A stretch of DNA of 35,264 bases from NCBI GenBank assembly GCA_002409965.1, contig DHON01000115.1, positions 1 through 35,264 of the forward strand. The letters run 5' to 3'. The notes beneath the pieces were generated by a model. It searched no databases. It was not told the origin of the DNA and was given only the letters and a program-made list of their open reading frames with translations. How positions within the stretch are numbered: the first letter of the stretch is position 1; every line of letters begins with the position of its first letter. Source of the DNA: Firmicutes bacterium UBA5389. Its GTDB lineage: Bacteria; Bacillota; DTU025. Shown here one piece after another: positions 24,069-32,790 of the stretch. The translations under genes were made by a program, and so were the position numbers.

Positions 24069-24083
24069 ATGATCAGCACATGA
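24069..24083 (+). CDS. Four-codon leader mini-ORF (M-I-S-T) before the second large gene
   Basis: ATG ATC AGC ACA TGA, preceded by AGAAGGGAG at 24058-24066 and overlapping the large gene's start as ATGA. It encodes the same tetrapeptide as at 14639, with a synonymous ATT/ATC change. This is the main hint that the peptide, and not only the DNA, is kept. Confidence 0.4.
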   Translation: MIST

Positions 24084-27000
24084 GTTGGTCAAGAAGACCG
24101 TGGCCACCGCTGCCGATGGCGGTAGTGATAGCGCTGTTGGCGGCGACCGCGGCGTTTGCGCAAGGGGCGCCCACGACTGTGAAGGCACCCAGGTTTACGA
24201 ACGATACAACGCCCACATTTGAGTGGTCGGGCGCGACTGAACCCAATCCGAGCAGCGGAATCAGGGAGTACACAGTGGAGATTTGGAAGTCCGACGACTC
24301 GGCGAAGGTCCGAGGACCGTATACGGTGCCCCACGGGACCGATCCCCACACCTGGACTTTGCCGGATGCGCACGCATTTGGGGGTAGCGGCGAGGACGAC
24401 GGGGAGTATCGTATCCGCGTGTGGACTTGCGATGCAGCCGGCAACGCGAGCGCGGGCTTCGGATCCTGCACGTTCCTCCTGGACACGCAAGCGCCCGTCC
24501 TTTCGAACGGCCGGCCCACAGGCTGGGGAGGCAGCGTCCAGCCGATTCTTGCGGATTTCACCGATGACTGCTCCGGCCTAGACAAGTCCAGGACTGAACC
24601 GAAGCAGGCCCACAACGGTGTTTCCTGGGACGTCGATATGCGGTATCTAGGCGGCTTGCCCACCTACAACGACGGCGACAAGCATATCACGATCGGAAAA
24701 CTGATGACGGGCTGGTACTGCGATGGAGAGTGGACCTTCACCATGATCGCGTACGACCGCGCAGGCAACAAGTCCAACGAGCTTGTCTGGAAGCTCAACG
24801 TGGACGCCACTCCGCCGACTGCGCCGGGCGAGCCTGTGGCGGGCAAGGTCCGCGACGACGGCAAATGGTACATGAACACTCTGCGACCCACGTTCAGGTG
24901 GGCGGCGAGCAGCGATCCAAAGGCTCCGTACGATCACTCGCCCGGCTCGGGGCTGAGGGATTACTGGTTTCAGTTCGGCTCCGGCAAGCCTGATGATCAG
25001 ACGGACGATTGGGTAAGCGCTCTGGTCAACCAGGCAGGTATCTTGCCGACGCCTGCAGTGGAGACCCAGCAATTGACGCCGTCGGCCGATCTCCCTCTTG
25101 TCGCGGGCGTCGAATACTCGGCAAGGGTGAAGGCGTACGACAACTTGGGAAATTGCTCTACATGGGTTGACCCGTTGATCATCTACGACCCCAATCCGCC
25201 GACCCTGCCGGGCACTCCCATTACTACCACTCCGACCACTGACAAGACTCCCGTGTGGAAGTGGGCCGGTTCAACAGACGCGATATCGGGGATCGACTTG
25301 TACCACATCCAGATCAGGCGCGAGGGCAGCGCTGCCTGGGACGTCGTCGACACCTTCCTGGACATACCGGATACCCTAACCCCCGGTGAGCAGGTCTGGG
25401 AGCAGGCTTTGCAGCTCGAGGACGGCAAGTATGAAATCCGGGTACAGGCCGTGGATGTTGCCGGCAACTACTCTGCTTGGTCCGGCATCGGCGCGGTAGA
25501 GATCGATGCTACGCCTCCTGGCGCTCCTGCGATTGGGGCTCTCAACCCGGGCTACAGCATCAGCTCGGTGACGCTCAAGTGGAACCCCGTAGAAGATGGC
25601 GACAACGTTATCACCTACGTGCTCCAGTGGGCCAGAGACGCCGGATTCAGCGTGGCCCATGACGTAACGGTCGTTCCTCAAGCCGAGCAGGCCCCCAAAC
25701 TCATGTTCAGCTTCACAGAGGCCGGCAGGGGCGAGGGCGAGTACTGGTTCCGTGTGAAGACCATCTCCACAGTCAACGGAACCACGGCTCCGCCGCAGAC
25801 CAAGGAGAGCGAATGGTCGGCGGCGGTATCCACCATCTACGACAAGACCGGCCCTGCGGCTCCTGTGCTGACGCTGAGGAGCGCGAACCCGACAAATCAG
25901 CCCACACAGGAGTGGACCTGGTCTCGACCGGTTGATGCGGTCAACTACGAGCTCTACTGGAGCAACACGGATGATGCGCCCGGCCCGCTGGCCGCGCCAA
26001 GCGCGGCAGGGGTTGGGAACATCGATCTGTACCGCATGTCTTTCACCAACCCCGGCGAAGAGAAGACGTACTACGTGTGGGTGCGCGGCGTTGACGCTCT
26101 AGGGAATAAGGGCCTTTGGAGCGAGGGCGTTCCCACGCCCAGCGTCACAGTGGACATGAAGGCGCCTCCCGCACCTGAGAATGTGCAACTCGTATCAGAT
26201 CACATCGTGGATGCGGAAGGCGCGCTCTACACCGCCGATGCGATGCCCAAGGTGAAATGGGCTGCTTCAGACGGCGCAACGTACTACGATATCTGGCTCG
26301 ATGGCAAGTACTGGCTGAGCACGGAGAACACCGAATACGAGTTCACCGAGGGCCTGGCCAACGGCGAGCATACTGTGAAGGCGGCATCAGTCGATGCCCT
26401 GGGCAATTGGGAGGGCTACTCTAGCGGACTTGCCTTTGTAGTGGATACCACTCCGCCTGAGGCGCCGGGAATGCCGAGAACTGAGAGCCCGACCGCCGAC
26501 AGAAGGCCGACGTGGACGTGGAACGCTCCCGAGGGAACGGTGGCCTATCGCGTTTTCCTCGACGGCGTGGCTCAGCCTGCCGGCGCCGAATCGGATCCGA
26601 ATGGGATCCCGCAGTCGGGAACAGCATTCACGCCTGCTGCGGATCTTGCGGACGGTTGGCACGATCTACAGGTCACGGCCATTGACGCGCTTGGCAACGA
26701 GTCCGCCAAGTCTGCCGCAGGCAGCGTACTCGTCGACGGCACGGCTCCTGCGGTGCCTGACATTGCGCATCTGCCGACCCATACCAAGGCGACTCAAGTG
26801 GTGTTCAGATGGTCGTCCATCGGCGATGTGGCTGGGTACGACTTCAGCTACAGCCTCGGCGATGGCGATACATGGACGACCCTTGAGGGCATCACAACGC
26901 AAAGCTACGTGATCAAGGATCTTGACGATGGGGTAAGCGCGAAGGGCAAGGTCCGGGCGTATGACAGCCTGAGGAACACATCCGGCTGGTCGGACATCGT

Positions 27001-27616
27001 GTCGACCACCATAGACCTGGCAGGCCCCGCGGTCTCGATCACGGCTCCCGATGCTGCCAAGAACACCAACCTGTCCGCATTCACCTGGACATGGACAGGC
27101 AACGACGGCGAGCGTGGATCGGGCGTCCAGGGCTACTGGGTGAAGCTGAACGATGGGGCATGGTCCTGGACGACAAAGCCTGTCCTTACATTGTCGAGGC
27201 TGCGCCGCGGGGCAAACATTCTCAGCGTGAAGGGCGTAGACAACCTGGGCAATGAGGGAGCCGTAAGCATGGCGCCGGAGGTGACCGTGGTTGACGTGGC
27301 CATCTTCGACGTGATGCCCGCGCCGGGCCAGCATCCGATCAACGAGGCGTCTACGATAGCCTTCAGCGTAGTCGGGCTCCATGATGGCCAAGTCGAAGTG
27401 TTCCTCAGCAGCAAGCCGATGGAAGATGCGTGGCGACTAGTGACCATCGTAAACACACCTGGGCTGGCCAAGTTCTACGTCCTGCTGGATAATGCAGTGA
27501 TGCAGCCCGGTCCGCTCACCGTGACCATCAAGATCGGCGATGTCACCAGATACTGCGACTACGAAGTGCTCGATGAGCGCAGCGGGTTCGGCTTCGGCCG
27601 CCTTCGCCTATGGTAA
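24080..27616 (+). CDS. Large secreted FN3/Ig-like repeat protein, cassette 2 (1178 residues), C-terminal GFGFGRLR tag
   Basis: The signal peptide is nearly the same as in cassette 1 (MSWSRRPW...AAFA, about 27 residues). About 10 FN3/Ig-like domains follow, with the same TP-x-x-W, Y-x-x-x-x, GN-x-S-x-W and D-x-TPP-x-P marks. Domains 3 to 10 match, in order, the C-terminal domain series of the cassette 1 protein: the TTPTTDKTP domain, the ALNPGY domain with EYWFRVKTISTV, the LYTADAMPKVKW domain and the later ones. Residues about 1074-1178 are the shared C-terminal domain (INEASTIAFSVVG, AKFYVLLDN), ending RSGFGFGRLRLW. The first two domains have no close counterpart in cassette 1. The start overlaps the M-I-S-T mini-ORF. 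A decayed lipoprotein gene follows only 6 bases after the stop. Confidence 0.85.
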   Translation: MSWSRRPWPPLPMAVVIALLAATAAFAQGAPTTVKAPRFTNDTTPTFEWSGATEPNPSSGIREYTVEIWKSDDSAKVRGPYTVPHGTDPHTWTLPDAHAFGGSGEDDGEYRIRVWTCDAAGNASAGFGSCTFLLDTQAPVLSNGRPTGWGGSVQPILADFTDDCSGLDKSRTEPKQAHNGVSWDVDMRYLGGLPTYNDGDKHITIGKLMTGWYCDGEWTFTMIAYDRAGNKSNELVWKLNVDATPPTAPGEPVAGKVRDDGKWYMNTLRPTFRWAASSDPKAPYDHSPGSGLRDYWFQFGSGKPDDQTDDWVSALVNQAGILPTPAVETQQLTPSADLPLVAGVEYSARVKAYDNLGNCSTWVDPLIIYDPNPPTLPGTPITTTPTTDKTPVWKWAGSTDAISGIDLYHIQIRREGSAAWDVVDTFLDIPDTLTPGEQVWEQALQLEDGKYEIRVQAVDVAGNYSAWSGIGAVEIDATPPGAPAIGALNPGYSISSVTLKWNPVEDGDNVITYVLQWARDAGFSVAHDVTVVPQAEQAPKLMFSFTEAGRGEGEYWFRVKTISTVNGTTAPPQTKESEWSAAVSTIYDKTGPAAPVLTLRSANPTNQPTQEWTWSRPVDAVNYELYWSNTDDAPGPLAAPSAAGVGNIDLYRMSFTNPGEEKTYYVWVRGVDALGNKGLWSEGVPTPSVTVDMKAPPAPENVQLVSDHIVDAEGALYTADAMPKVKWAASDGATYYDIWLDGKYWLSTENTEYEFTEGLANGEHTVKAASVDALGNWEGYSSGLAFVVDTTPPEAPGMPRTESPTADRRPTWTWNAPEGTVAYRVFLDGVAQPAGAESDPNGIPQSGTAFTPAADLADGWHDLQVTAIDALGNESAKSAAGSVLVDGTAPAVPDIAHLPTHTKATQVVFRWSSIGDVAGYDFSYSLGDGDTWTTLEGITTQSYVIKDLDDGVSAKGKVRAYDSLRNTSGWSDIVSTTIDLAGPAVSITAPDAAKNTNLSAFTWTWTGNDGERGSGVQGYWVKLNDGAWSWTTKPVLTLSRLRRGANILSVKGVDNLGNEGAVSMAPEVTVVDVAIFDVMPAPGQHPINEASTIAFSVVGLHDGQVEVFLSSKPMEDAWRLVTIVNTPGLAKFYVLLDNAVMQPGPLTVTIKIGDVTRYCDYEVLDERSGFGFGRLRLW

Positions 27617-27622
27617 GGAGGG

Positions 27623-28033
27623 TTGATCACGAAGGCAAGGCACACAATAGTCCTCTTGGCGCTGGCTCATATCCTTGCGGACAGGGGCTATGCAATCCGA
27701 CTGGATATCGATGGCGGCTCGGCCACGGGCGATACAGTCGGCGGGTACGATGATGTGAACTCCTGGAGCGTAGCCGCGCTGGATAAAGTCAAGGTCACTC
27801 CCCGCATGGCAGGGACGTTCGAGGTGTACGAGGAGGCGACCGGAGTGCCCCCATCGAGAAGCGACAGGGGGGAGATCCTGGTCGACCTGGTCAAGACCAG
27901 CGCCGGATGGAAGTTCACCGACATGACCATCAAGTTCGGTGCCGGATTCTACGCCGACTCTGCCGGAGCTGAGCCGACCGGATCCCTCGGATGCTTCGGA
28001 TTCGGGAGACTGCCTGCCAGGGAAGGCTGGTAA
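27623..28033 (+). pseudogene. Decayed cassette 2 lipoprotein gene (lipobox and N-terminal half of the domain lost)
   Basis: The 3' part matches the other two cassette lipoproteins: GYAIRLDID, GYDDVNSWSV, GTFEVYEEA, SDRGEILVDLVKT, GWKFTDMTIKF, and a C-terminal tag CFGFGRLPAREGW. The 5' part reads ITKARHTIVLLALAHILA and then jumps directly into the middle of the domain. About 70-80 residues, including the lipobox Cys and the first helix, are therefore deleted. The expected ATG is ATC, and the only start in frame is a TTG touching the Shine-Dalgarno sequence AAGGAGGG (27615-27622), which is too close for normal initiation. It might still be weakly translated (136 residues), but it would not be lipidated. 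The retained tag suggests recent decay. Confidence 0.7.
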
Positions 28034-28154
28034 GCAGCGTAGCTGGCGGCGCGGCACTGGTCCATCAAATCTTTGGACGCTTCGGGAGGAATCGAGGGAC
28101 TTATGGAGCATTATTACCATACTGAATTACTTCCGAAATCGAGGAGGGGCGGGC

Positions 28155-31100
28155 ATGAGAGACTTGTCGCCCAGACCACTGGCAGTTGCAGTCGCGGTGT
28201 TGGCCGCACTGCTCATTGCCCCGATATGTGCGTGGGCAGATGTGGGTGTTCTCGGTGTCCCACCTCCCACACCGCCAGGACCCTTCACCAATCCGCCGGC
28301 CTTTGGCAGGGAGCCCGCGCCCACTTGGTCGTGGCAGGCCAGCGCCTCAGGAGGCGGGGCGACTATCCTGAGATACCATGTCATGGTGAGCCAGGATAGT
28401 GGAGCAACGTGGCGGGTCGCATCGCCGGCAACGGTCCCTGCTGCAGAGCCCGCCACGAGCTGGCGCCCATCGTGGCCTGGCTTCGCCGCCGATGGGATCT
28501 ACCAGATCAAAGTGCAGGCGGAGGACGGCGATCACGTCTTGTCCGAGTGGGGGTATAGCAGCACGTATGTGCTTGATCGCGTCCCGCCCCAGGTGGCGTT
28601 GACCGTCCCTGAAACAGGACTTGAGACCAACAATGTGGACATAGTGATGCGCGGCACGGCGTCTGATTCGCCGTGGGGCGTGGCCGCGGTGCATTGGGAA
28701 GTGAGAGACCCCGACGGCCGCCTGGTGGCAGGCGTTGCGCGGTTCGGTGAGCCCGATGCCTCATTCACCCCATCGGCGCCCCTCAGCATCCAGGGAGAGT
28801 ACATAGTCCGCCTGAACGCGGAGGATAGGGCCGGGAACCTTGCGGTAACGACGGAGCGTACTTTCAAGCTGGATACCATCGCTCCTGAGATGTCCCTTTA
28901 CGAGTTGCTTGTGACACCAAGCCGGATGCTGCAAGGCGATGTGTACATATCGGACAGCCAACCACGGATCAAGGTTGTCGCCGTCGACACCCTGGGCGGG
29001 TCCGGATTCAACGTAGACGGACAGCTTGACATAGAGGTGTTCGCTGATAGCGAGACGCCCCAACGTGTGTCGGGCACAGTAACCAGAACTCCTACGCGGC
29101 CCGGCGATGACGGCGGAAGCTGGACAGCTCTGTGGTCTCCTTCAGGACCGATGGCCTCCGGGCGCTACTATTCGTGGATTACCATTGTGGACGATGCAGG
29201 CAACAAGCTGGAGCGCGGCGGCGCGGCCCACAGGTTCGTGATCGACGCTGCTCCACCTGGGATGTCCGGCGACTCGTCTGTCGGGCAGGCCAACACAAAC
29301 AGCGGGCGGCACTTCACAAACAGCCGCCGTCCGGTGATAACCTGGTCGCGAGCTTCCGACCCTGATCTGGCCAACGGGGTGGTCGGAGCGGGTGTAGCCG
29401 GATACGAGCCGCAGGTGTGGACCAAGCAGGAAGGACAGTCTGCGCCCAGCGGCACCCAGATCTACTCGGCTCCCGGCACGGTCGACCCGTGGGCCGACCA
29501 GATGCCAGTCACTTGCACCGGCGGCTCGATTGAGCAACATACTCCTGGATCGGACCTGTCTTTTCAGAACGGCGCATCCTACGGCGCGTGGATTCGTGCG
29601 CGCGACCGGGTAGGCAATGCGTCTGCGTGGGTGGATCCGCCTTTCGTGTTTGACTCAGATCCCCCGAGTATGCCCGGCGGCCCATCCCTTGCCGGCGTGA
29701 CGGGCGGGCGAGTGGCCACCGGCAGACCCACTATCAGATGGGCCCACGCCACCGATGCGAAAGTCGGCGTCAGCCAGTCGGGCGTGGACGGCTATCAGGT
29801 GAGGATCAAGCACGCCGGTTCTACAAGCTGGGATGTGTTGAACACCTTCGTGGATCTTGATCCCGACGAAGATGTGTGCGGAATGGACGGCGACTCGCCG
29901 CTTGCAGGCGACTTTGATTGGACTGTGCCGCAACTGTTGGCGGACGGCGCTTATGAGCTCGAGCTGAGAGCTCGGGACGTTGCGGGAAATGCTTCGGATT
30001 GGTCGGCTGTGCTCGATTTTGAGGTGGACGCAACGCCGCCCGCCGCCCCCGCGATCACGGCCCTCGCTCCCGGCTACAACACCAGCCCGCTGACGCTTCA
30101 GTGGAACGCAGTGGCGGACGGAGGCAACGCCATCGCCTATGTGCTCCAGTGGGCCAAGGACGCCGGATTCAGCGGAGCCCATGACATTGCCGTCGACGCC
30201 GAAGCGGGAACCGAGTACGCATTCGAGTTCACGGACCAAGGCAGGGGCGAGGGTGAATACTGGTTCCGCGTAAAGACCGTTTCCACCCTGCCCGGCGCGG
30301 GCGGAGTGAAAGAGAGCGGATGGTCGCTTTCGGCGTCCACCGTCCACGACACGACAGGCCCTGAGGCACCTGTGTTGACGCTGCTGACGCCGAATCCGAC
30401 GAATGAGTCGCCTCAGACATGGAGCTGGAGCGCTCCCGATGGCGCGGCAGGCTACAAGGCGAGCGTGGACGGCGCTTCGTGGATCGATGTGCACAACACG
30501 TTTGGCTACCAGACCGCGTTCGACGCCACCGGAACACATACCTTCGCCGTGAAGGCCTACGATTGGCTGCGAAACGACGGCGCGCAGGCTACGGGCAGCA
30601 TCGAGATAGACGTGACCCCGCCGGACATTCCGATCCGGCTCGTCCTGGTTTCCGAGAGCGTGATTATCGACGGCGTACCCCATACCGCCGACACAACGCC
30701 CACCATCAAGTGGGATTCGTCGGAGGACGCGGTGAACCATCGAGTGGAGATAGACGGTCAAGCCTGGATCTACACGGCCGACAACGTCTACGAGTTCACG
30801 GAAGGCCTGGAAAAAGGTGAACACACCGTGAGAGTGGCGGCTGCCGATGATCTTGGGAACTGGAGTGATTATTCCAGTCCCCTTGTCTTCGTGATCGACG
30901 TTACGCCGCCGCTGCCGCCTGGCAGGCCCAGCGCGACCAGCCCTACTAACAATCGTAACCCTGTGTGGATATGGGCGGCGGCTGAAGGCTCGGCAAGGTA
31001 TCGCGTGTTTGAGGACGGGGTCGACAAAGGCTTCGCGACCGCGCCGACATTCACGTCGGCGAATCTGCCGGAGGGCTCTCATTACCTTCAGGTGACCGCC

Positions 31101-32066
31101 CTTGACGAGCTGGGCAACGAGAGCGAGAGGTCGGCGTCCGGGACCGTTGAAATCGACCTTACCCCACCGGACCCGCCCCGGATGCAGTCGCTGCCTGCGT
31201 TCACCAGCCCAACGGCGAACGGCGGACGGCTCGTGTTCCAGTGGGTCGCCGGGGCCAACGCAGTCCGATTCGACCTGAAGTACAGCATCGGCGACCTGGA
31301 CCCTGTGATCGCGGCCTTGAGCGTGACCCGGTACGAGCTCGACATATCCGGTCTCGACAACGGCTTGGGCGTTCAGGGACAGGTAAGGGCCTATGATGAT
31401 GCCGGAAACTGCAGTGAGTGGTCGGAACGGGCGTCTACGACAATAGACTCTGTGGGACCGGCCGTCCGGATCGTGCTGCCCGCAACGGAGGTCCACACCA
31501 ACATGGGCTGTCCGGTGTGGAAGTGGGAAGCAGTGGAAGACGGCACATCGCCCGTCAAAGACTACAGGGTAACGCTTGTGGCCGGAGGAAATGCTTTGCC
31601 GGCGGTCTGGACCGCTTTGCCCGAACTCAGGCCGGTGCCCGACCTTGCGGCGGGCGATTACGCGCTCAAGGTGGCGGCCCGCGACGAGCTGGGGAACATA
31701 GGCACGGAAGAGAGCTTCCCCGTGGTTCACGTGGTGGCGCCGGTGATACATGCCCCGATTCCTATGGAGGGAGCGTATCCTGTCAACAAGGTCTCTACGA
31801 TCGCGTTCAGCGTCAGCGGGATGTGGGATGCGCGCCTTAAGGTGTTTGCCAACGGAAGACCTGTCCCGGACAGGAGCGTGATAGTCGTGTCCAGGCCGAG
31901 TGGGTTCATCAAGTTCTACGTGCTCATCGACGCCGACATGGCGGAGCCCGGCGAGAGGCTCACTATCAGGGTCGAGGCGGGTTCGGCGGCCCGGGAGGTC
32001 GTATACGAGGTTCTTGCGGAGCGCAGCGGATTTGGCTTCGGCCGGCTGCGCCCCTGGGACTGGTAG
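28155..32066 (+). CDS. Large secreted FN3/Ig-like repeat protein, cassette 3 (1303 residues), C-terminal GFGFGRLR tag
   Basis: The start ATG 28155 has GAGGAGGGG at 28141-28149 and begins a good signal peptide (MRDLSPRP..., cleavage near CAWA-D). The frame is open for 72 more codons upstream, but those overlap the preceding gene's 3' end and have no export features. About 11 FN3/Ig-like domains follow. Domains 4 to 11 correspond in order to the last domains of the cassette 1 and 2 proteins; domains 1 to 3 are divergent. Residues about 1198-1303 are the shared C-terminal domain (VNKVSTIAFSVSG, IKFYVLID), ending RSGFGFGRLRPWDW. The M-I-S-T leader of the other two cassettes is absent. Codon use is more GC-rich in style than in cassette 1. 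The lipoprotein partner starts 12 bases after the stop. Confidence 0.84.
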   Translation: MRDLSPRPLAVAVAVLAALLIAPICAWADVGVLGVPPPTPPGPFTNPPAFGREPAPTWSWQASASGGGATILRYHVMVSQDSGATWRVASPATVPAAEPATSWRPSWPGFAADGIYQIKVQAEDGDHVLSEWGYSSTYVLDRVPPQVALTVPETGLETNNVDIVMRGTASDSPWGVAAVHWEVRDPDGRLVAGVARFGEPDASFTPSAPLSIQGEYIVRLNAEDRAGNLAVTTERTFKLDTIAPEMSLYELLVTPSRMLQGDVYISDSQPRIKVVAVDTLGGSGFNVDGQLDIEVFADSETPQRVSGTVTRTPTRPGDDGGSWTALWSPSGPMASGRYYSWITIVDDAGNKLERGGAAHRFVIDAAPPGMSGDSSVGQANTNSGRHFTNSRRPVITWSRASDPDLANGVVGAGVAGYEPQVWTKQEGQSAPSGTQIYSAPGTVDPWADQMPVTCTGGSIEQHTPGSDLSFQNGASYGAWIRARDRVGNASAWVDPPFVFDSDPPSMPGGPSLAGVTGGRVATGRPTIRWAHATDAKVGVSQSGVDGYQVRIKHAGSTSWDVLNTFVDLDPDEDVCGMDGDSPLAGDFDWTVPQLLADGAYELELRARDVAGNASDWSAVLDFEVDATPPAAPAITALAPGYNTSPLTLQWNAVADGGNAIAYVLQWAKDAGFSGAHDIAVDAEAGTEYAFEFTDQGRGEGEYWFRVKTVSTLPGAGGVKESGWSLSASTVHDTTGPEAPVLTLLTPNPTNESPQTWSWSAPDGAAGYKASVDGASWIDVHNTFGYQTAFDATGTHTFAVKAYDWLRNDGAQATGSIEIDVTPPDIPIRLVLVSESVIIDGVPHTADTTPTIKWDSSEDAVNHRVEIDGQAWIYTADNVYEFTEGLEKGEHTVRVAAADDLGNWSDYSSPLVFVIDVTPPLPPGRPSATSPTNNRNPVWIWAAAEGSARYRVFEDGVDKGFATAPTFTSANLPEGSHYLQVTALDELGNESERSASGTVEIDLTPPDPPRMQSLPAFTSPTANGGRLVFQWVAGANAVRFDLKYSIGDLDPVIAALSVTRYELDISGLDNGLGVQGQVRAYDDAGNCSEWSERASTTIDSVGPAVRIVLPATEVHTNMGCPVWKWEAVEDGTSPVKDYRVTLVAGGNALPAVWTALPELRPVPDLAAGDYALKVAARDELGNIGTEESFPVVHVVAPVIHAPIPMEGAYPVNKVSTIAFSVSGMWDARLKVFANGRPVPDRSVIVVSRPSGFIKFYVLIDADMAEPGERLTIRVEAGSAAREVVYEVLAERSGFGFGRLRPWDW

Positions 32067-32078
32067 GGGGTGTTCACT

Positions 32079-32759
32079 GTGAGAACCGGGAAGTTCATTG
32101 TCCTATCGCTTATCGCCCTGGCCGCTGCCGTGCTGGCGGGCTGTGTCGGTCCTCCGCCTTTCAGCGAGCCTGTGGAGAGGACGCGCGTGTCGCTGGCTCT
32201 GGATGCCTGGGTGAGCGGCGTAGAGCGCTATGACATCGACGCTATGGCGGGCAATGCGATCCTCGCGCCTTGCTTCACGCTCGTCATGACGGAGGCGGGG
32301 CATACCTACACTAAGGACATAGAGAGACTCCGCGGCGAACTCGAAGCCGACAGGGAGTGGCAAGAGGCTTTCCGCAGAGACGGCGGATACGTGATGCGTC
32401 TGGATATTGACGGACCCATTCGCATACCGGGCGATCTGCCTCATGCGCGCGACGGCGTGAACGCCTGGACCGTGAGCTTCCAAGGTTCAACGAAGTCGTC
32501 GGCGTCCGGGTTCTTCGAGGTTTTCGAAAAGTCGACCAAAACGCCCGATTGGTGGCCTTCCGATAGAGGATCAATCGATATACAGCTCGAGAAGACCGGT
32601 TCAGGGTGGAGGATGTCGGAGATGCACATCAGGTTTGGCCCGTCCTTCTACGGACTCGCGCCGTCCAGCGCTGCGGCCAATGTCGGCACTGCCGGTTTCG
32701 CTGATGAGTTCGCCGGATCGCGCGGCGCCGGTTTCGGTATCGGCAGAGCTAAGCGCTAG
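32079..32759 (+). CDS. Small NTF2-like lipoprotein, cassette 3, with tag-like C-terminus
   Basis: A 226-residue lipoprotein with lipobox LAGC near residue 22. It is the paralogue of the protein at 23108: ALDAWVSGVERYDIDAMAGN opens the domain, followed by YTKDIERLRGELEAD, GGYVMRLDID, DGVNAWTVSF, FFEVFEK, DWWPSDRGSIDIQLEKT and GWRMSEMHIRF. It ends RGAGFGIGRAKR, a form of the tag that lacks the terminal Trp. GTG 32079 is preferred to GTG 32070 because the ribosome binding site AGGGGG (32065-32070) overlaps the stop of the large gene and is then correctly spaced. The 12-base gap means cotranslation with the large protein. The NTF2-like fold is inferred from the pattern; a partner role is inferred from three-fold synteny. 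Confidence 0.75.
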   Translation: MRTGKFIVLSLIALAAAVLAGCVGPPPFSEPVERTRVSLALDAWVSGVERYDIDAMAGNAILAPCFTLVMTEAGHTYTKDIERLRGELEADREWQEAFRRDGGYVMRLDIDGPIRIPGDLPHARDGVNAWTVSFQGSTKSSASGFFEVFEKSTKTPDWWPSDRGSIDIQLEKTGSGWRMSEMHIRFGPSFYGLAPSSAAANVGTAGFADEFAGSRGAGFGIGRAKR

Positions 32760-32790
32760 CACTACATTATTCGGACTAGAGGTGTATTCA

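Noticed and set aside
27939..28154. A longer N-terminus for the third large protein
   Set aside because: It would overlap the end of the preceding gene remnant and put 72 polar residues before the signal peptide. ATG 28155 has an ideal ribosome binding site.
29655..31751. Antisense open frame of 698 codons opposite the third large gene
   Set aside because: Same reason as the frame at 19606-22020; its Arg/His-rich composition is the complement of the sense codons.
32635..32790. A longer N-terminus for tryptophanase, overlapping the third lipoprotein gene
   Set aside because: The family starts close to the PYRIKVVEP motif. TTG 32791 has AGAGGTG at the right distance, and the upstream part is the lipoprotein gene read in another frame.
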